Notes under the pieces: generated by a model
What the model was told of the DNA's origin: nothing
Databases searched by the model: none
What the model saw: the letters and a program-made list of their open reading frames with translations, nothing else
In this document: positions 1 to 10,689 of the stretch, in pieces
Position numbering within the stretch: the first letter of the stretch is position 1
Layout: every line of letters starts with the position of its first letter
Position numbers and translations under genes: made by a program
Origin: Rhynchosporium graminicola
Taxonomy: Eukaryota > Ascomycota > Leotiomycetes > Helotiales > Ploettnerulaceae
Reading direction: 5' to 3'
NCBI GenBank assembly: GCA_900074885.1
Contig: FJUW01000062.1
Span: 124,001-188,000, forward strand
Length of the DNA stretch: 64,000 nt

Positions 1-430
1 TAAAACTACTAGACCGTCTATCATTATAGTCAGAGTACTAATTACTACGACGTGATTAACGCTCTACTATCAGGTAATAGTAGCCCTTTCGAAGGCATGG
101 GTTTTCACCTTCTAGATCTGATAAATATAAGCATTTAAAGACGTTGTAATCGATATTACTATATGCGAGAAGTAAGAGCTACGAGTTGCGAAGAGCAAGA
201 CGTTATATATAAGGTATTTCTGTTCTAGAAGGAGTATTAATAGCGCGCGTAGTAGTCTTCTGGAGACTACGAAGTTAACAATAAATAATTGATAGCTAGA
301 TCAATATACTTGCTTCAATTTAGATTTCTATTACTGTATTACTATTCCTTCCCTACAAACATCGCTTAGCATAAAGCAGCCACTTGTTTTGGCAGTTGAG
401 CTATGCAAAATAATATTCCACCATTCCGAG
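1..430. repeat. AT-rich relict repeat, family unknown
   Basis: The first 430 bases are TA-rich with short stop-filled frames, like the mutated transposon block further right. No LTR, terminal repeat or protein motif was recognised. This is probably RIP-degraded repeat sequence, by base composition only. Confidence 0.4.
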
Positions 431-1640
431 GCCTAGGAAACAATCGGCCGCCTCTGTGGCCGAGCCCTCGTCTCCAGTATTGCTGATGATTACAATTCCA
501 CTTTTCACGTGAGCGAAATCAGAATTGTCTCCATTGGGCAGTAGAGTATGATGTCGTCAATCATGGGGACCTCTGAAGTCCGGTAGACCCGGTAGATCGG
601 CTCGCGGATTGCAGGCCACATATGCCTCTGAAAGTGCCAACTCACAACCTGGAGTTGCTGTAGCGTCAATCTCCCGAGAAAGTATCGCACTTTAACAAAG
701 GAAGCTGTTATTGCGGCGATTAATTCGGCGTCGGTGATCAAAAATACACCAAGAACCTTGGAATGTATGATTGACCAATCATAAGAAGTGAGGAGTAAGC
801 TCTGAATGTAGAAGCGTTCCAATATCCAAGGAGCGAAAGATTCACTTTAGATCTTGATGTCCAATATTGATTCGCCAAATGGCCCAATGTGTTTATTTTA
901 CCCATTGAAAGGCAAATTGTAAGGTCTAGATCAGTATTACATTGAACCGATGGACTTACTGAGGACTTGCACAGTATCCTGCAAAGTATTAGCCTCTCGC
1001 GGCTGAATGAACAGCCAACTCGTTCATCGATCGCTACATGCTATGCAAACCATATCAATTTCCTCTCAGATATAGCGTCTTTAGAGGACATCTTTGCTAT
1101 AGATTACATTAGTACTACTCTGATTCTCAGCATCGAAAACCTCGAGATCAGTGACCAAAATAGCATTTCGCTTCGATCTTGGCGGCGAGTCTATGCCCAC
1201 AGCTCGGAGATTTTAGAACTTGTGGGAAATCAGATGCTGAAGACCACATATCATACAAACATTCAAGATGTCTTTATCAGTGGAGACAAGATCTTCGAGC
1301 AACCCGGTCTGTTGGACGTGGTCATGGAACTTTTCGAGAAATAGGTTGCGCAAAGAATGTATTTTGGAAGTGGACGTAATAGTGTTAATTCTGGTCTGGG
1401 TGGGCGTATTTGGAATTGCGAAAATGGGTACTTTTAACTATTATGAACAAGACTATAGAGTCTGGTTGAAATCAAAGTTTGATGCCACGGATTCCAATAT
1501 TCACGGCTGTTTCATGGACAGCTGAAAGTTTGTGTCACCTGCTTGACACGTACCGCCGCTTACTCGCGACGTTTAGGAGAGCCGCGTTTAGGTATCACCA
1601 ACCCATGATCGTTGATCGCTGATGAATATTCATGTGGTCG
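430..1640. other. Balanced-composition stretch with open frames but no supported gene
   Basis: Base composition here is normal. A plus-strand frame is open from about 946 to 1344 (about 125 codons from a TTG) and a minus-strand frame from 822 to 505 (about 105 codons, also from TTG). Neither has an in-frame ATG near its start and neither matches a family I recognise. They could be internal exons of a gene or chance frames. I therefore do not call a gene. Confidence 0.3.
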
Positions 1641-1828
1641 AGACTGGTACAGAGTGAAATTTGCTCAAGAGGGCTTGAAGTAATAAAATAAATGTATCAT
1701 AATACATTGTGTTAACTCCTGGTCTTGTGATCCTATGAGATGCCACATGCAGGTCAACTGAAGAGTCAGAGGCCAATTCTTCCCAAAAATGAAAAATGGT
1801 ATGTCGAATCGTAAGATACAGTAGTACC

Positions 1829-1935
1829 CAGACCACAGATGAGCAGGCGAGTTTTTTGTGATTACAAAGTTGCCCAGTCGGACCGCAATCCGAGGTATGA
1901 TTTTAGAGCTAGCAAGAGTACGTATTTCTACGGAA
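1829..1935. repeat. Short copy of a dispersed repeat also present near 46026-46525
   Basis: Blocks in this stretch recur in the same order near 46026-46525: a block containing accacag and gcaggcga, then attacaaag, then ggaccgcaatc and aggtatga, then gcgtatttctacgga-like sequence. This copy is compact. The distant copy carries about 300 extra bases between attacaaag and ggaccgc. This copy may represent the unoccupied form of the site filled in the other. Confidence 0.6.
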
Positions 1936-2155
1936 TCAATTATTTCGTCATGAGGCCACAAGGCATAAACACATACTACACCAAGAGCTACGCATGCCGC
2001 TTTTTTTCCGCTTAGCAGTTGACTTAGTGAAATCGTACGAAAGTAGAACTAAGGTAGGGAGTAGTTTCAGCACTTCTATAACAGCGAAACTATGCCCTAT
2101 ATAGACTACCCTATCGTATGCATGCCTTGTGGCCTCATGACGAAATAATCGATTC
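1933..2155. repeat. Inverted-repeat unit with 34 bp arms
   Basis: Positions 1933-1966 and 2122-2155 are reverse complements over 34 bases with one mismatch, separated by about 155 bases. This is the arrangement of a small foldback or MITE-like element. A clear target-site duplication was not found, so the exact ends are uncertain. A second, smaller near-palindrome (ggatagtaat facing attactatcc) lies at about 2166-2188. Confidence 0.6.
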
Positions 2156-2389
2156 TCTATTTCGGGGATAGTAATTATTACTATCCCACCCTACCTCCCC
2201 GGTTCAAACCGTAAACATTCGCCCGTCGTACTTACAGTATCTACTGTTGTGCCATTGGTCAGCACCACTTGATATTTCCTCCGCACCGTGGTCAGATTCT
2301 TGGGGGATCAGACTTGGTCACTTCGCCGACCTTGGGACACCATATTACAATCGACCCTATCTGCCGTACACTGTAGTGCTGGAAAGTAA

Positions 2390-2640
2390 ATTGTTGATGT
2401 AAAAATATTTCAAGATATTTTTCTGCATGTATACTTATATATGGCCTATAAATAGATATATTCTATGATTCCTTCTTTAGCTAATTATAGATACTCTATA
2501 GTATCTATAAAAGTATTTGATATTTTATACAATATTTTAGAAAACTAGACCTCTTTGGAAAATAGATTATTGTCGCTTGACATATGTTAGATATTCTAGG
2601 GGCTTTCTATGGCATATGTCGAAGTAAAATAACAGCCACA
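2390..2640. repeat. AT-rich stretch, probably degraded repeat
   Basis: Very TA-rich, with no open frame and no recognised motif, in contrast to the gene starting at 2861. Classified by composition only. Confidence 0.35.
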
Positions 2641-2860
2641 TTACTAGATTCCAACATCCGAAGAGACCCACTCACTGCCCTCTTCCGTACCTTAGTCAAG
2701 GTCTGACGAGGTAGCGCATAATGATGATTTAGTGACGCTAGCCAGCCGAAATTCATTTAAATTCCGCGGTCCCGCTGCAGAAATCACAAGAATAAAACAA
2801 ATATAACAAATATTCAAGAATCCATCATCAGTCAACTGATTAACTTCACGACACCCGAAA

Positions 2861-3253
2861 ATGTCTCTCAACCTGACGTCTGAATGCAACTCCATCCTCC
2901 AAGCCTCCAAAGAAAACTACTTCTCCACATTTCAAACGATTATGTGCGGAAGTTTCATTTTATACGTGTTCATACATCTTCTACATATCTTTGCATTAAT
3001 GGTGGTAATAAAACACGCCTCGCACGCCAAAGAAGACATATTGGCTTCCCTCATGAACGCCGAGCCCGAAGATAAGAAAGATGAGATCAAAAGGCTGTGT
3101 AAGAAATATGGGGTTCAGTTGTTGAGGCAGAAAAGAACAGGTCTGGAAAGTAGAGGTTGGGTGAGGAGATGGGGACGAGATGCCGAGAAAATGGGATATG
3201 ATGAGAAGACGAGACATGATCATGAGAGCACGGAGGGAGCAATCGAGGTTTAA
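2861..3253 (+). CDS. Small single-pass membrane protein, unknown function (130 aa)
   Basis: A single-exon frame begins with an ATG in good fungal context (preceded by cccgaaa) and ends with TAA. The predicted protein has a polar N-terminus with two cysteines at most, one hydrophobic segment at about residues 27-50 that could cross a membrane, then a long charged tail. The tail (residues 55-130) is rich in Lys, Glu, Asp and Arg and probably faces the cytosol. No domain or homologous family is recognised. The tail has highly charged, partly helical composition. It could be a real small membrane protein or a chance frame. The good start context and the codon-like composition favour a gene, but there is no independent support. 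Confidence 0.5.
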   Translation: MSLNLTSECNSILQASKENYFSTFQTIMCGSFILYVFIHLLHIFALMVVIKHASHAKEDILASLMNAEPEDKKDEIKRLCKKYGVQLLRQKRTGLESRGWVRRWGRDAEKMGYDEKTRHDHESTEGAIEV

Positions 3254-4003
3254 ATGATATCAATCACTATTATGGCCGTATTGCTTATAGTTCTTATTGC
3301 GATGTCTCGTTTAATTCTATTTTCAATCGTCTTGTTTAATTGTCATCTTTGGTTGTCGACGGCTCGAAGTACTTCGCAATTGTAGCCTCTACAAGCACCC
3401 AAAGGAGGTGATTACTAGTAGCATCCGTGTGCACTGAGCTGCAATCGTCCTTAGTCTTCCGCACTCTTATCGAACATGGGTTCTATGTATTTCTCTGTAA
3501 TATGCTGTTCGAGCAGGCTACGGTGGTAGATAGGTATAATCCTTGACATACTCCATACGAAGGTCTGAAATTATCACTGGAATGATTAGCTTCTAGTTCA
3601 TGTCATTTTATTTTCATTGAGCCAGTAGTTTTCCTCCTGGCCTACCAAATTGCTGTGTCGAAGGGGCTCCAAGTTCTAGTGAAAAAACCTTCTGCCGCAG
3701 GACTAGAAAAGCCTGAAGTCCGTATGTCTAAATACCTAGCCTGATTTAGAGTCGATTAAATATTTATTAAAATTATGTCTTCTTTTCATATCGTTTCTTG
3801 GATTTGTGATCAGAAATTTTTTGTCATATGCACTCATAGAGTGCTAGAATCGTAGATTGGTGGTGTGCTCCTGCCGCCTGTGCTACAACGCTGTATGTGT
3901 GAAGTAGGATCAGTCTGCTAAAGTTGTCCATTCTTCACTACAATCCCTTGAAAACGCCTAACAAAACTTCGATCTATAACGCGAATACTTTGACAATTTA
4001 TAT
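3254..4003. other. Intergenic, nothing recognised
   Basis: No frame with support and no repeat recognised. The sequence lies between the 3' ends of two convergent candidate genes. Confidence 0.5.
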
Positions 4004-4740
4004 TTAGCCATTACGTCTGCCAGACCTTGCTCTTGACCCCTCCTGCCCAGCTGCCACCGCCCCCGTCTGCAATCCTCGTCCACGCGAGTCCAAATCCTCT
4101 AACTCCTGATGCTTTGCCAGCTCTCTATCCTTCTTCTCTACCCTCATCTCCGCCGCTATTCTCCACCAAACCGAATCGACCACCCAAACATTCCAAACAA
4201 ATTCTACGATGTCGAGGACAAGAATCGTCCAAGCGAGGCATAAATGAATTCTTTCGGAATACTTCCAGCTCAGACAAATTTCCTCGGAGCTCGAAGGGCA
4301 CGGTTTCCTCCATCCTTTTTCGTTGAGTATAATAAGCACAAGGGTCGCTACGATCAGGGCCAATTCGATTCCGCAACGGATGTATTGGCCGATTTTGACG
4401 TTACGAGGAGTAGTACGTTGTGTTTCGGGATCATGGTAGAGAACTTGCCAGATGAAATAGCCAAGGTAGAAGACAGTGAAAAGGGTCTATTGATCAATTA
4501 GTATACCTTGTACGGAACTTGGTATACCTGGAGCTTTACAACAAGACCCTCGTAGAGAATCCATCCTAGTTCACACGGGCCGGAGTCCCAGCATACAATT
4601 CCGAATACCAAGTAGATCCACGAGAGTGAACAGGCTTTCAGAATTAGGAGGAAAAGATAGGCGAAACTGGCCGTTATGCTAGTGTCTTTTGTACTTTGAG
4701 TCAATTTGAGTAATGCTTTGCTTGCAGATGAATGCAGGGT
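4004..4740 (-). CDS. Multi-span membrane protein, at least two exons, 5' end unresolved
   Basis: Two minus-strand frames join cleanly by splicing. The upstream exon ends at 4528. A 41-nt intron (4527-4487, donor gtatac, a tactaat-like branch, acceptor atag) follows, and the last exon runs 4486-4004. The join is in phase 0 and extends a hydrophobic segment without interruption. The combined protein has about four membrane-spanning stretches: one near its start, one just after the junction (rich in Phe, Tyr and Leu), one over the ALIVATLVLIIL stretch and one near WTILVLDIVEFVW. A basic and acidic cytosolic tail ends it. The start is not settled: no ATG lies in frame before a stop near 4812, so at least one more upstream exon is likely. 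I do not recognise the family. Confidence 0.55.
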
Positions 4741-5771
4741 TCTCGTGAAGCTGGTATCACAACTACACGAAGTTTTCCTATTCCATAGGTAGAATAGCTC
4801 CCGTTGTTAGGCAACTCAAGGGTAGCCTGGTTAACCTTTGCACCGATAGCCGCTCTACTGCTAGACACAGGGCTGGATAAGAACGAAGGAAGAAAACAAA
4901 ACGAATACAAAGAAAGCTCTTTACATCTACAACTCTCATATACAGCATTTCATCATTCTTCACGGCATGTGTACGCATCTAGGATTCGATCCCAGAATTT
5001 AAGAAAACAGCATGAATTCTAGTATAGGACTCGCTAATTCAGTTCTCACTCATACTCCAGTAACAGCCTGAAATGAGGGTATCTATAAGCTATTATTATA
5101 TTATACGGTTGAAGACAAATTGCCACACTTGTTTCTTCAGAAGGGACAAAATTACCATACTTTTTATCTTCATCGCTGAAAATTAATTTAGTTAGTGCTA
5201 GCAGTTACATGGGTATACAGTCTATATCCCTCGGACTGCCAGAACACCCTTAATCTGTCGAAAAATGCAGCTAAATTGAAAAATAATTAATCGAAGCTGC
5301 ATCAGGTTGAGGCAGCGATTGAAACACAATGACTCTTGAACCATAACTTATGATGTCAACCAGAGTCCGGGCTTGTAGCTACCTAGGTACTTACCTGCTC
5401 TTGAGAGCGTACCGAAGACATCGAGTTATGCAAGAGATGACCATTGTCTTGATTGGCTAGGCTTCCGTCGACCTCTGAGAGGATCAACAATCACAAGAAA
5501 CTTGCCTAACATGAATAGACAGAATAGCAATATCATAGCATCCAGTACCAACTCTTACTAGCTTACTGATGACAGTAGACCCCGATCACTAATGTAAGCA
5601 GTCAAGCTTAACTTCATTGGTATATCACAGTGGCTCCATGAGCTCAAAATCGAGGCGAACCCTATGGCCAATTATGCAATATCAACAATCTTTGGACCGT
5701 GCAGGACCCTTCAAAGTCGGAAGAACTTCAATATTCTTGGGATGAAAGACACTTCTCTTGTCTTTCAGTTC
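4741..5771. other. Intergenic, may hold the missing first exon of the membrane protein gene
   Basis: Short minus-strand frames between 4741 and 4978 include possible N-terminal hydrophobic stretches, but I could not find a convincing splice into the exon ending at 4528. From 5050 to 5771 no gene or repeat is recognised. Confidence 0.4.
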
Positions 5772-7613
5772 CTACATCTTCCTAGGAACGAACCTGACTG
5801 TTGGACCCTCTTTCACAGCATTAAAGGTATCTCCCAATCCGTATTCCACATTACCATTCCGTGTTTGACCCTCTCCAAGCTTACCAGTCGCCTCGATATC
5901 AAACAGAAACAATACTCTAGCCATCGCGAGCATCATTTCCATGTAAGCCATGTTTTTCCCAATGCACCCTCGCGGTCCGAGGCTAAATGCACAGAAAGCT
6001 TTTTGAGCTAACTCGACCTCTTCCTTTCCCACGCCGATACCGTCATGGATAGACAACAGTTTATCATCGCCCGCACTCTGGATATCTTGAATGATCCATC
6101 GTCCTGGGCGGAATTCGTAAGGCTCGGGAAAGTAGTTGCTGTTGTGGTGAATGGAGTAGATACCAACACTGACATCCACACCTTCTGGAATGAACTCGCC
6201 ATCGATCTCCGCGCCTCCAGAGCAAACTTCTCGAGGAAGAATACCCGGCACAGAAGGAGACATACGAAGTGTCTCCTCAAGACATGCATGCAGATATATG
6301 CAAGCGTTCAGTTTCGGTCCCGAAACCACCTCTTCTACATCGCAGCCCTCAAAGATTGTCCTGACTTCATTCTTTACGGTTTCCAACACTTTCGGATTAT
6401 GAGTCAGGTAGAATAATGTCCCCGAGAGAGTAGTAGACGTGGTATCCGACCCAGCAATAATCAGTAAAAGAGCCTCTCCCCACAGCTCATCAATAGTAAA
6501 ACCCTCCCCGGTCTCCGGGTCTTCGGCATCGATCAAATAGTAGCAGAAATCCTTAACCTCTGTTCCTTCGGTGCCGAGCTTCATGCGGTTCTGTGCTTCT
6601 TTCTTTGCATAGGCGCGTAATTCTTCGCGGCCGGAATTTAGATCGGGGAAGAACAGGGGAGTGAAACCACAACGGAACGCCCAGAGCATATTGCCGTTAA
6701 GATGCGCAAAACCGCCACTCTTTTTCAAGAGATCTGTTACGTAGTGGTTTTGGGAGGAAGTGCTCATGTTGAATGAACGGCCGAAAGCAAGGGAGCCCAT
6801 GACGTCGAACGTCAGGAAGGTACACCATTCTGACTGTTTACAGGCAGTCAGTTGAGATTCTCCAGCGAGATTGATTCTTCAGAACATTGGAGATCTTACC
6901 ATGTTCAGTCCTATGGTTCCCTCCTTGCCCACTTCACCAACTCTATCGCACCATGTCCGGATGTTTTGCAGGAAACCTTCCTCGACTCCCTTCAACGCCC
7001 TCTCACTGAACGCATGGGCCATGACTCTTCGTTGCCTTCCATGCCTTACTTTATCGATGACAGAGAAGGTGCTTGGCCTGCCGGTTTGAAACGCGGTGTA
7101 ATAAGACGCTTTCTGTACATTGTTTTTGAACCCGTGAATATCATGCAAAGCATTAGATGTATTGAAGGATATTCTATTAGGACCATAGCGATATATGGGA
7201 CCTAGGTAACGAGTAAGCGCCACTTCTACGCAAGCAAGCAAGTAATGTGGGATTGCTCAGAGCCAGAGTCAGACTTTAAAAAGGCTGAATTTTCGGGTCT
7301 CAGCCAGTCCTGATGGTAAGACAAACCGTATATCTCGTGACACTTCATGAAATTGACATGCCGATCGGACCTGAAGGCATGATAGAAATTGTCCAGATCG
7401 GTGATTTTGGCCAGCAACGGACCAGGGTATCTCGCAAGTGGATGAAACGTTAAGCGGTAAACGATCAATCCCAAGACCTAGTATTGGATTCTCTACTCAA
7501 CAGCAATCCTACATATCTCCTCCTTCTCTGATAAACCGAGAACTTACGTATGCGACGCACGACGATAACAAAAGACCAAGCCAATGGCCTCCGAGTAATG
7601 TGAGAGTAGACAT
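5772..7613 (-). CDS. Cytochrome P450 monooxygenase (526 aa, four exons)
   Basis: The spliced gene is exon 1 7613-7548, exon 2 7477-7327, exon 3 7201-6900 and exon 4 6833-5772. Introns are 70, 125 and 66 nt with GT-AG ends, and every join keeps the frame. The start is the ATG at 7613, which opens an N-terminal membrane anchor (residues 1-30). A FHPLARYPGPLLAK proline-rich hinge follows. All catalytic landmarks are present: I-helix AGSDTT at about 300-305, ExxR within EETLR at about 360-363, and the heme loop FSLGPRGCIG at about 456-465 with Cys463 as the axial ligand. It resembles fungal secondary-metabolism and xenobiotic P450s of the isotrichodermin C-15 hydroxylase / benzoate 4-monooxygenase type, which are ER-anchored and need an NADPH-P450 reductase. 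The substrate is not predictable. No biosynthetic backbone gene is nearby, and a transposon island begins about 1.3 kb upstream. Confidence 0.93.
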
Positions 7614-8640
7614 AGTCGAATGGGTGAATAATTAGTTTGCAAGAAATATTACGAGACCGAAATGGAAGGCTCGTATTATCCAGAGACAATTGAAGCTTCG
7701 TCAAGTATACCCCGCACTTGAAACGCGTGCCATGCACACCATCATTTTGAAGCTATTATGCATCCACGGCAGTAGCACACGTGTGAGGTACCTTTGTACC
7801 TCGGGCCACCTTACTCATCATCCGATTAGTGTTTCCGTTGCCTCAAAGACCGGACCGTGACGTTGTTTTGAACAGGTTGAAAATGTTGTGCTGTTGTGAA
7901 TACTAAGTACGCTGCGGCTACTGACATCTCTTTGTGCCTGACTCTCTTCGCTACACTATCATGGGTGCCTGGTCTTTACGAAGTTTCATTTGAAAGGAAT
8001 ATGGCTCTACGGGTAGACGGGAAACTGCCGATTTGTGGAAATTACGACAAGCGAGAATATATAAATGAGAATATTTAGAGATATATTTTTAGTATTACAC
8101 AATTCGAATTTTGTCGAGTAAGTTTAGAAAAGTATTAGACCACCGCAAATTTATGACTAACGATTCTTTATGATATTTAATTCATCAAGGTAATACCTTA
8201 TACCAAGGCTGGGACAATCGCGAGCCTGCCTCAAATCGGCAGCTTCCCACCCACACGTAGAGCATGGGTTTTCGAGAAGTCTGAACCTTCACTTATATGG
8301 GGACGAGACCTTGGCTGGTAGGGGTTTGTAGCCAACAGAGTAGACGGAATCTCGAGCCAGAAACCCTGAAATGGCGAATTCAATGATTACCCTTGAATCC
8401 ACGATCAGCCGCGAGCACGTCTATCGGAATATAGAGAAAAAATTTCAAGCTAATAGAGAACAAACACTACAAGCAATATGCCGAGCAAGTTACTGCGATT
8501 ATTTGAAGAGGAAAAGATCATAGAAGCTCTTACTTGTGATGGTTTTCTCCTCGCCGCTTAAAAATAATTTGAACTGTTCAGACTTCGGGAGAAAACTACT
8601 ATCCCGCACCCCGGTCTGAACGTTAAAATCTGTGCTGTAG
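7614..8640. other. Intergenic, P450 promoter side grading into repeat
   Basis: Upstream of the P450. No supported gene. From about 8050 the composition becomes TA-rich and mixed with GC blocks, suggesting partly mutated repeat. Confidence 0.45.
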
Positions 8641-9117
8641 TAGGGGCTATGGTGGCTCATAACGACCACATGTCTCATTCAACTTTTTTCCCTGTTTTTC
8701 CGCGGGCTAGCGGGAATTACCCACCTATGTGATCTATAACCTATCCGCTGCGCTGCAGCCAGGGTTGGGTTTTTTCGGGCCGGAATAATAGTTAATCCGG
8801 AGGAACATCAAAGTCGCGATAATCTGTAGAAATGTAAACAATATCAATTAACCTATTATCTACTACTTATAACTATGCTAGAGAACACAATTGCTAATAG
8901 TACGGACCTAGGTACTCGTAGGCCGAATGATCTACTACTTGAAAAGGCTAGTATAGCTTTTATACCGATGAAATTACTACCTTTTGACTCTATTATTACG
9001 CTTCCTGATCACGTTGCCCCTGATATCCCAATCGACCTTTTTACACTCTATTATACCCCTGAAATTATTAAGGGTATAGTTGATTACACGAATAAGTATA
9101 CCCGGGCACCGAAAAAC
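8641..9117 (+). pseudogene. piggyBac-like transposase N-terminal remnant
   Basis: A frame from the ATG at 8875 reads about 81 codons before it is cut by an LTR at 9118. The C-terminal part (hydrophobic PIDLFTLYYTPEIIKGIVDYTNKYTRA-type pattern, given here as a family pattern) matches the start of the DDE_Tnp_1_7 domain of piggyBac-like transposases, where an acidic or proline stretch is followed by a phenylalanine-rich helix and an I-V-x-x-T-N-x-Y motif. A related leader recurs at 47443. The catalytic aspartates lie beyond the break and are absent. The 8641-8874 stretch may be its 5' non-coding region, although no terminal repeat was confirmed. Confidence 0.6.
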
Positions 9118-9370
9118 TGTGACGACAGCTTACCTGAATATCACATAAGGAGAGGGATAGATAATAGGGCCTAAGTCAAAGGTATTATAAGTATCCCGGT
9201 ATAACTAGTATCTGACTTGATATAGTATCAGACTAGTACCGGCATATATATATAAGGTGCCTTATACTCGATCTCTCTTCTTCTTCCTTCCTTATCTCTT
9301 TGTTTCCTTAGTAGTAGACTATATAAGACTACTCTTAGCCTCCCTACTTATTTTATCCTTACTTATATAC
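9118..9370 (+). mobile_element. Truncated LTR of gypsy family A
   Basis: This begins TGTGACGACAGC and matches the 268 bp LTRs of elements A (19100-19367, 26927-27194, 28825-29092) through the TATA-like, pyrimidine-rich and tatataag sections. It stops at 9370, before the terminal tgtcgttaca, where another LTR-like unit begins. It interrupts the piggyBac-like frame. Five bases aaaac precede it but no matching right-hand duplication is preserved. Confidence 0.75.
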
Positions 9371-9624
9371 TATTACAGCAGAGGCACAGGGAGTGGACAA
9401 CGAGTTGTATTTGCCCTTAAGGGTACGCTAAGTAAAGGGAAGAAAAGATAAAGAGAAGGTTTCTACTCTCGACTCTCTCTCTAGGTATAACCGTAGGGCT
9501 ATACTAACTAATCATCCTCTAGTACGCACTAACCGCATCCCGCTAGCCCTACCTACTATAATACCTAGGAGCTTGAGGCCGTGTATCATAGAAGCCTGAG
9601 GCCGTTATAGTATAGACTGTAATA
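9371..9624 (-). mobile_element. LTR of a further retroelement (family D), minus orientation
   Basis: The 254 bp unit has inverted termini, tattacag on the left and ctgtaata on the right, consistent with a TGTTACAG...CTGTAACA LTR after C-to-T change. Immediately to its right is ctaacccccccttccgag. On the minus strand this is a purine tract in the position expected next to a 3' LTR, followed by the same gap and repeat spacing as in elements A and C. No partner LTR was found in the window. Confidence 0.5.
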
Positions 9625-10193
9625 CTAACCCCCCCTTCCGAGAAAAGCTTCGTCCTCGAAGCTTGAAAAATCCGATAAAAACGCTACTTCCCTCCCTCTC
9701 TCTTAAAGAACTATATACAAGTAGTAGCTATTATAAGTATATCGTCCTCTAATTCGCTATAGTCGTTAATACTATTATTATACGCCTCTAGCTACTTCGG
9801 GAGGAGTCGTAGCGGTCCTTTTACTACTAGGTATCGCAGGTAGAAACGCATAAGTAAGTAAGGGGCTATTATAGCGTCTAAGTAAGAGTACTATTCGAGA
9901 TCGTCATTAGCTCCTATCCACGTAATTTAGTACTATAAGGTACTACAAGAGACTCTTAAGCTTAAGATAGTTTCGATCTCCTACTCGTCTTACTCCGGAA
10001 GCAGCTGAATCAGTACTAGTGCTTATTGTACCTATCCTAGTAGTAGGTTTTCAGTATACTTATATAGCAAGTATAAATAGAAAATAAGATAGATTTACTA
10101 TTCCTCCGGTAGCTTAAGGTTCTAACTCTCCTCTACCTTTTCTAGTACTTCCACGAGCTCGTATCACTTATCAGAGAGCTTCCTAGAAGGTCT
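9625..10193 (-). mobile_element. Internal remnant of element D
   Basis: RIP-mutated sequence between the D LTR and the start of element B. No protein domain could be recognised. It is taken as D interior by position. The last five bases, ggtct (10189-10193), abut the element B LTR. Confidence 0.35.
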
Positions 10194-10689
10194 TGTCACG
10201 AACTAGCATAGTTCTTGGCACCAAAACCGTCCTGGCACCAGAATACTAATAGTACTACCTAGTAGTGTGTATCGGACGAGTTTTAGTACTAGAAAAGAGT
10301 TAGTACTATTAGAGGAAAGGCACTAATACGGTTATAGTACGAAATAACGAGTAGTACTATACGTCTACCTATATTGAAGTAATAATAGTATTATAGCTAT
10401 AGATGATCCAGGATTACGTAATATAGTAGACTGCTAGATAGGTCGCGAGGGCTTGCACGCTCTATAAGACGGTCTTATATAGCTAGTATAAGGGAACGAA
10501 GGCTCTATCTAAGACTAGTACTTCTACTATTAGATAGGAGCTTCGTGCTTAAATTCATATAGTAATTAATACCTACTTATAACGTCTTAATTCTAATTAA
10601 GAACTGAACTTCTTATTTACTTTACTTTATAGCTAATACTAACTAACGAGATTATATACTATATACTAGTTAGAACTAGGAATATTACA
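10194..10689 (+). repeat. 5' LTR of element B (496 bp)
   Basis: Starts TGTCACGAAC and ends attaca. Collinear along its full length with 16628-17123 and 17183-17678, all 496 bp. Confidence 0.9.

Noticed and set aside
5772..7613. Secondary metabolite cluster around the P450
   Set aside because: No PKS, NRPS, terpene synthase, regulator or transporter lies within the adjacent gene space.
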